Shown piece after piece: positions 60,448 through 64,000 of a stretch of DNA of 64,000 nt. The stretch covers positions 8,106,543-8,170,542 of the forward strand of contig JAFMSR010000007.1 of NCBI GenBank assembly GCA_022818135.1, given 5' to 3'. This stretch comes from Saxidomus purpurata (Eukaryota; Mollusca; Bivalvia; Venerida; Veneridae). The first letter of the stretch is position 1. The number at the start of each line of letters is the position of its first letter. The translations under genes and the position numbers were made by a program. The notes under the pieces are model-generated. The model did not search any database and was not told the DNA's origin. It worked only from the letters and a program-made list of their open reading frames with translations.

Positions 60448-60764
60448 CTTTCAACAGAGGTGAAATTATAACATTTTTGGAGAACACGACAATGTTCATA
60501 ATGTGACTTTTATATAAAGGCTAAAACACAACACTACTACTACACAAATGTTGTTGTTGAATAACAACCAGTATCATGATTACATTTTTTGCACTTTTCT
60601 ACCTTACCTGAGAATTAGCTTAATTCTTTTATGAATACCCCAATTTGTGTATAACCAGATACACTGATTGGTGTATGAAAAACAACTCTATATGATACAC
60701 AAATCGGGCGATATAATAGACCTGTTGTTGATCTGTCTGTAGTTGTAAAAAAACAAGTTACTTT
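60448..60764. other. Intergenic, no gene recognised
   Basis: AT-rich sequence; a few short palindromic bits, nothing supported. Confidence 0.35.
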
Positions 60765-60960
60765 TATATGCTGGTGGTTGCAGATAAAAACAAGTCATCC
60801 ATTGAAATGAAACTTAGTACAGATCTTCAGTCAATAAGTTCATGGTTAATAGATAATAAACTTTCTTTACTCCTTGGTGAAACTGAATCTATTGTTTTTG
60901 GTTCCAAGCACAATTTAAAGTCAAAGTTGGAATAATCTACCAAGTTCTCTAAACACATTA
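60765..60960 (+). mobile_element. LINE reverse transcriptase fragment
   Basis: Translation from about 60768 gives LSTDLQSISSWLIDNKLSL followed by LLGETESIVFGSKHNLKSKL and a stop. This is the segment just after the FADD box in CR1/Jockey/Rex-like reverse transcriptases. FADD itself and everything upstream are missing; YLLGVT near 60998 may be the next block. A short dead remnant. Confidence 0.65.
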
Positions 60961-61820
60961 CTCAGATGAATTCATTAAAGACTCTGATTACAGAATATTT
61001 GCTTGGTGTTACATGTAATAGTGTCTAAACAACTGATTTTTATAGTATGTAACATTCTGTTTTTACACATGCAATTGTTTGTAATACAATAATTTTGATA
61101 TATCAAGACAGATTTATATTTTCGAAATCTTTCATATTTATCATATTTTTAGGGTCATGCCTCTAAGTCTACACCTGTCTGTAGGTATGACTTCACTAAA
61201 TCGGTGGGTCTTGGAACCAGCCAATTTCTGTAGGGAACTTGCGGACCTATTAAATATCTGTGGTCTCTGATTGGTCCAAAATGATTGGTAGCACTAAAGT
61301 TTTCTAGAATTAAAATCAAACGTACAATGGTTGAGCATAACAAAAAATAGTTTATGAATTTTCTGATTAATTTTACGGTGTCCTATGGCTATCTGAAAAT
61401 ATTGAATTTTTTGACAGAATGTAAACAAAAATCCTACAGACGAGGGGGTGATGTCCTACTGGCGCAATTTTCGGCTATAAAGTAACACATTATGTATATA
61501 AAAAGGGCATTTTTGAGTGTGACTAAGGTGGTTCTACAGATTTATTGGGGTGTAATTACTCAACGAATGCTTTGGTATGTGGCCCGTGCTTAAATGTTAT
61601 ACAGTAAGTCTATGGAAAAAGATTTAGTGTAGTCATACCTAAAGGTAAACATGGTGACCATTGATGACATTTATTTAAATTTTTATGAAACTGTCCGAAA
61701 ACCAAATTTAATACGTTCTTATGAAAGTAAGAAGCCAGTTAGAGGGATGGGTTAGTACATATAAATACTTAGAGGGCAGTTTTAGTTGCCTTGGAATGAA
61801 AAGGAATGTACATGTAAAGT
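60961..61820. other. Intergenic, possible LINE remains
   Basis: AT-rich; no other LINE motif or gene identified. The minus frame 61155-61343 has no recognised domain. Confidence 0.3.
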
Positions 61821-61824
61821 CTCA

Positions 61825-62215
61825 TTATACCCCCGCAACAGCAAAGTTGTAAGAGAGTATACTAGATTCGGCTTGGCCGTCTGTCTGTAGACGCAATCTT
61901 TTGCGAATTTCATCTCCAAACCCCTGACCAGAATTGAATGAAACTTCGCAGGATGATTGGTACCTAGTTGTGCATGTTTTTTGTGTGCGTTCATTTCCAA
62001 AACCCCTGCCCAGAATTGAATGAAACATCAAATAAGTGATTGGTACGAAGTCTAGTTGTGCGTGTTAAATGCAGTTTTCGTTCAGATTATTTTTCACAGA
62101 GTTATGTGCCTTTTTTTCAATACATTGTTGAGCGCTCTTCATCTTCAATACCCTTAGCCATAGTTGTATGAAACTTCGCAGGAGTGAATGGTACCAAGCC
62201 TAGTTCTGTTATAAT
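61825..62215. repeat. Tandem-monomer repeat starting TATACCCCCGCAAC
   Basis: The left end TATACCCCCGCAACAGCAAAG resembles a well-known bivalve repeat terminus. Inside, (C)CAGAATTGAATGAAAC recurs near 61929 and 62011 with a degenerate copy near 62158, each followed by GATTGGTAC and CTAGTTGTGC. The two overlapping minus-strand frames here are artefacts. Confidence 0.7.
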
Positions 62216-62535
62216 ATAATCATAATGATTTTCCATTCAAAAGTCTTGTAATCAAGAACTGTGTACATCCAGTGTACACGGAGTAATATTCATTACCTTC
62301 AGTGATTAGTTCTAGTTTTCATTGCACTGCATATAAAGTTACCATCTAATTTTTTGTGTTTCATCTTATCTCAGGTAATCAGAGACATTTACTAATCTGT
62401 ATTATTCACCAAAGAATTCCAGTGTCATCACGAGGGATACCGTTTCGCTATTTGCATTTGCCACAGAATCAACAACAAAAAACATGCACAATGTTCCTTT
62501 CAGAAAGTAAGAATTTTTTTCAACACCAACACTGA
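62216..62535. other. Intergenic, no gene recognised
   Basis: AT-rich sequence; nothing supported. Confidence 0.4.
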
Positions 62536-62539
62536 ACAT

Positions 62540-63310
62540 TTTTGTCGAGCCCGCTGGTAGTGTGTCGACATAGTATACAAAAGGGTTGGTTCGTCATGAA
62601 ACTTGGTCAGAATAATTGCCTTGATAAAATCTATGTCGAGTTTGAATATGGGTCATCGGAGATCATTACCAAGTTCACTCGGTCAAATCATAGAAAAACA
62701 TTGTGTATGCAATAGAGTCTGCATTTGTACTGAAATTTCATCAAATTGGATCAGAATAAATGATTGCCTTGATAGAATCTAGGTCGAGATCTACTATGGG
62801 TTATCTTGGATTAAAAACTGAGTCACACGGTCAAATGTCTATGTCACAGAGGTGACATTTACAATCAAATCGTCACGAAAATTGGTCAGAATGTTTTTTT
62901 TTATGATTTCTTAATAAAATTCGAATTTGGGTCTCATTCAAGTCAAACGAAAAACCTTGTCAACACTCTAGAGAGGCCACATTCGATTTCCGGTCTTCAT
63001 GAAAATTGGTTAAAATGTTTGTCCAGATGAGTTCTAGGTCAAGTTTGAAACTTGAGTTTACTAGGTCACGAGAACAAATCAAATGAAATCTGGCATTTAA
63101 CAGCATTTAAATTGGTCAGAATGTTTGTCTTGTCAAGGTCAAACAGAACGTTTGTGTTTATGATATATAGTTTCAGGTTATATTTTGGTCACCATTGGGT
63201 AATAAGTAGGTCTCAAGTGAACGATAAGTGGCCATTTTGAGCCTTCTAGTGAATTGACTTCTCATAATATTTCACCACAATGAGACAGCGTGTCGTGTCA
63301 AGACCCGGTC
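62540..63310. repeat. Tandem-monomer repeat starting TTTTTGTCGAGCCCGC
   Basis: Starts TTTTTGTCGAGCCCGCTGG. It holds about five degenerate monomers (about 105-145 bp) with TTGGTCAGAATGATTGCCTTG and TCTAGGTCGAGTTTGAA, near 62605, 62750, 62885, 63008 and 63114. A bivalve-type repeat; the frame 63052-63240 is inside it. Confidence 0.7.
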
Positions 63311-63493
63311 TGTAGCTGGAAGGTGAAAGTCACACTGAGAGACTAAAGATAAAAAAGGGCCACATGAACCCTTATTTGGGCTGTAACTTCTTCAAACATG
63401 GAAGGAGTTTTAACTGACGTAGTTGTTCACCAAAATATGATCTTTAGACAAGGCTCAAAGGATTAGTAAACATAATGAAATTTTGCATTTTTT

Positions 63494-63552
63494 AGCTCGA
63501 CTATTCGAAGAATAAGGAGAGCTATCCTAGTCGATCGAGCGTCGGCGTCGGC

Positions 63553-63583
<31 letters not shown>

Positions 63584-64000
63584 TAACCACATGTAAAGTG
63601 CGTACCACCTCAACATAATTTCAAAGTCATTGACATATGGCTTTGAAACTTTGCACACTTGTTCACCATCATGGCCCCAAGTGTACACAGGTGGAGATAA
63701 CTCTAACAAGCATTTTGACAAAATTGTGCCCCTTTTCACTTAGAATGTTTGCCTTAAAGTTGCGTCAAACTCAGAATATTTGTCAAAGTCCATTGACATA
63801 TGGCTTTGAAGGTTACGTTTTGCACCATCATGGCCCAATCGTACACAGGAGGACATAACTGTATCAAGCATTTTGACAAAAGTATGCCCCTTTTTCGACT
63901 TAGAACCTTTACGTTAAGTTTGCCTACTACCTCAAATATTTTCAAAGTCCATTGACATCGCTTGAAACTCGCACCGTGTTCACACATGCCCCCTGTCTGT
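63494..64000 (+). repeat. Tandem-monomer repeat, third copy (cut by window end)
   Basis: TTTTTTAGCTCGACTATTCG head, GAGCTATCCTAGTCG, GGCGTC/GGTGTC hexamer run (63538-63585), then monomers with GTACCACCTCAACAT, TGGCTTTGAAACTTTGC and TTCACCATCATGGCCC. Same family as 56806-57703 and 59565-60447 but clearly more diverged, so a separate older insertion or subfamily. It continues past the window end. Confidence 0.8.

Overview
The window is animal nuclear DNA, most likely from a bivalve or other mollusc. It is AT-rich and gene-poor, with no operon-like packing. It is full of interspersed repeats of types I associate with bivalve genomes: tandem-monomer repeats with signature ends, palindromic MITE-like elements, tRNA-derived SINEs and decayed LINEs. 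The organism call is inference; no marker gene fixes the species.

The only convincing intact genes are four single-exon class A (rhodopsin-like) GPCRs: R1 (1588-2721, +), R2 (21107-22204, +), R3 (31456-32610, +) and R4 (49785-50951, -). All four carry the TM1 Asn, the TM2 LAxSD, the TM3 Cys/ECL2 Cys pair, ERF in place of DRY, a conserved extracellular W-T-N-x-P-x-F/L motif before TM7, and N-F-x-x-Y (or N-L-x-x-Y) in place of NPxxY. By eye they form two pairs, R1/R3 (type A) and R2/R4 (type B). The order is A-B-A-B with A-to-B gaps of about 18 and 17 kb and the last gene inverted. This suggests duplication of a two-gene module. They are probably orphan neuropeptide-like or chemosensory receptors; the ligand cannot be read from the sequence.

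Layout. 1-3.7 kb: R1 and flanks. 3.8-7.06 kb: a decayed LINE ending in a long ATT tail, interrupted by a palindromic insertion. 7.15-10.16 kb: palindromic elements and a repeat rich in GTGACCTTGACC. 11-12.5 kb: a second decayed LINE (L1/Tx1-like). 13.8-14.2 kb: MITE. 17.9-19.55 kb: a compound tandem repeat. 21.1-22.7 kb: R2. 23.25-23.8 kb: a decayed satellite. 24.2-25 kb: palindromic element. 30.2 kb: SINE. 31.4-33.06 kb: R3. 34.3-39.7 kb: repeats, including a SINE, a 150-bp tandem array and a MITE. 42-43.1 kb: hairpin elements. 47.4-48 kb: an internally deleted LINE copy (-). 49 kb: the best SINE. 49.8-50.95 kb: R4. 52.5-64 kb: almost entirely repeats, including a hairpin minisatellite, a pair of about 0.9-kb inverted repeats around a nested hairpin, a LINE fragment and three more bivalve-type tandem-monomer repeats.

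No rRNA, CRISPR, prokaryotic operon or intact transposase was seen. All alignments here were made by eye, so repeat boundaries and periods are approximate.
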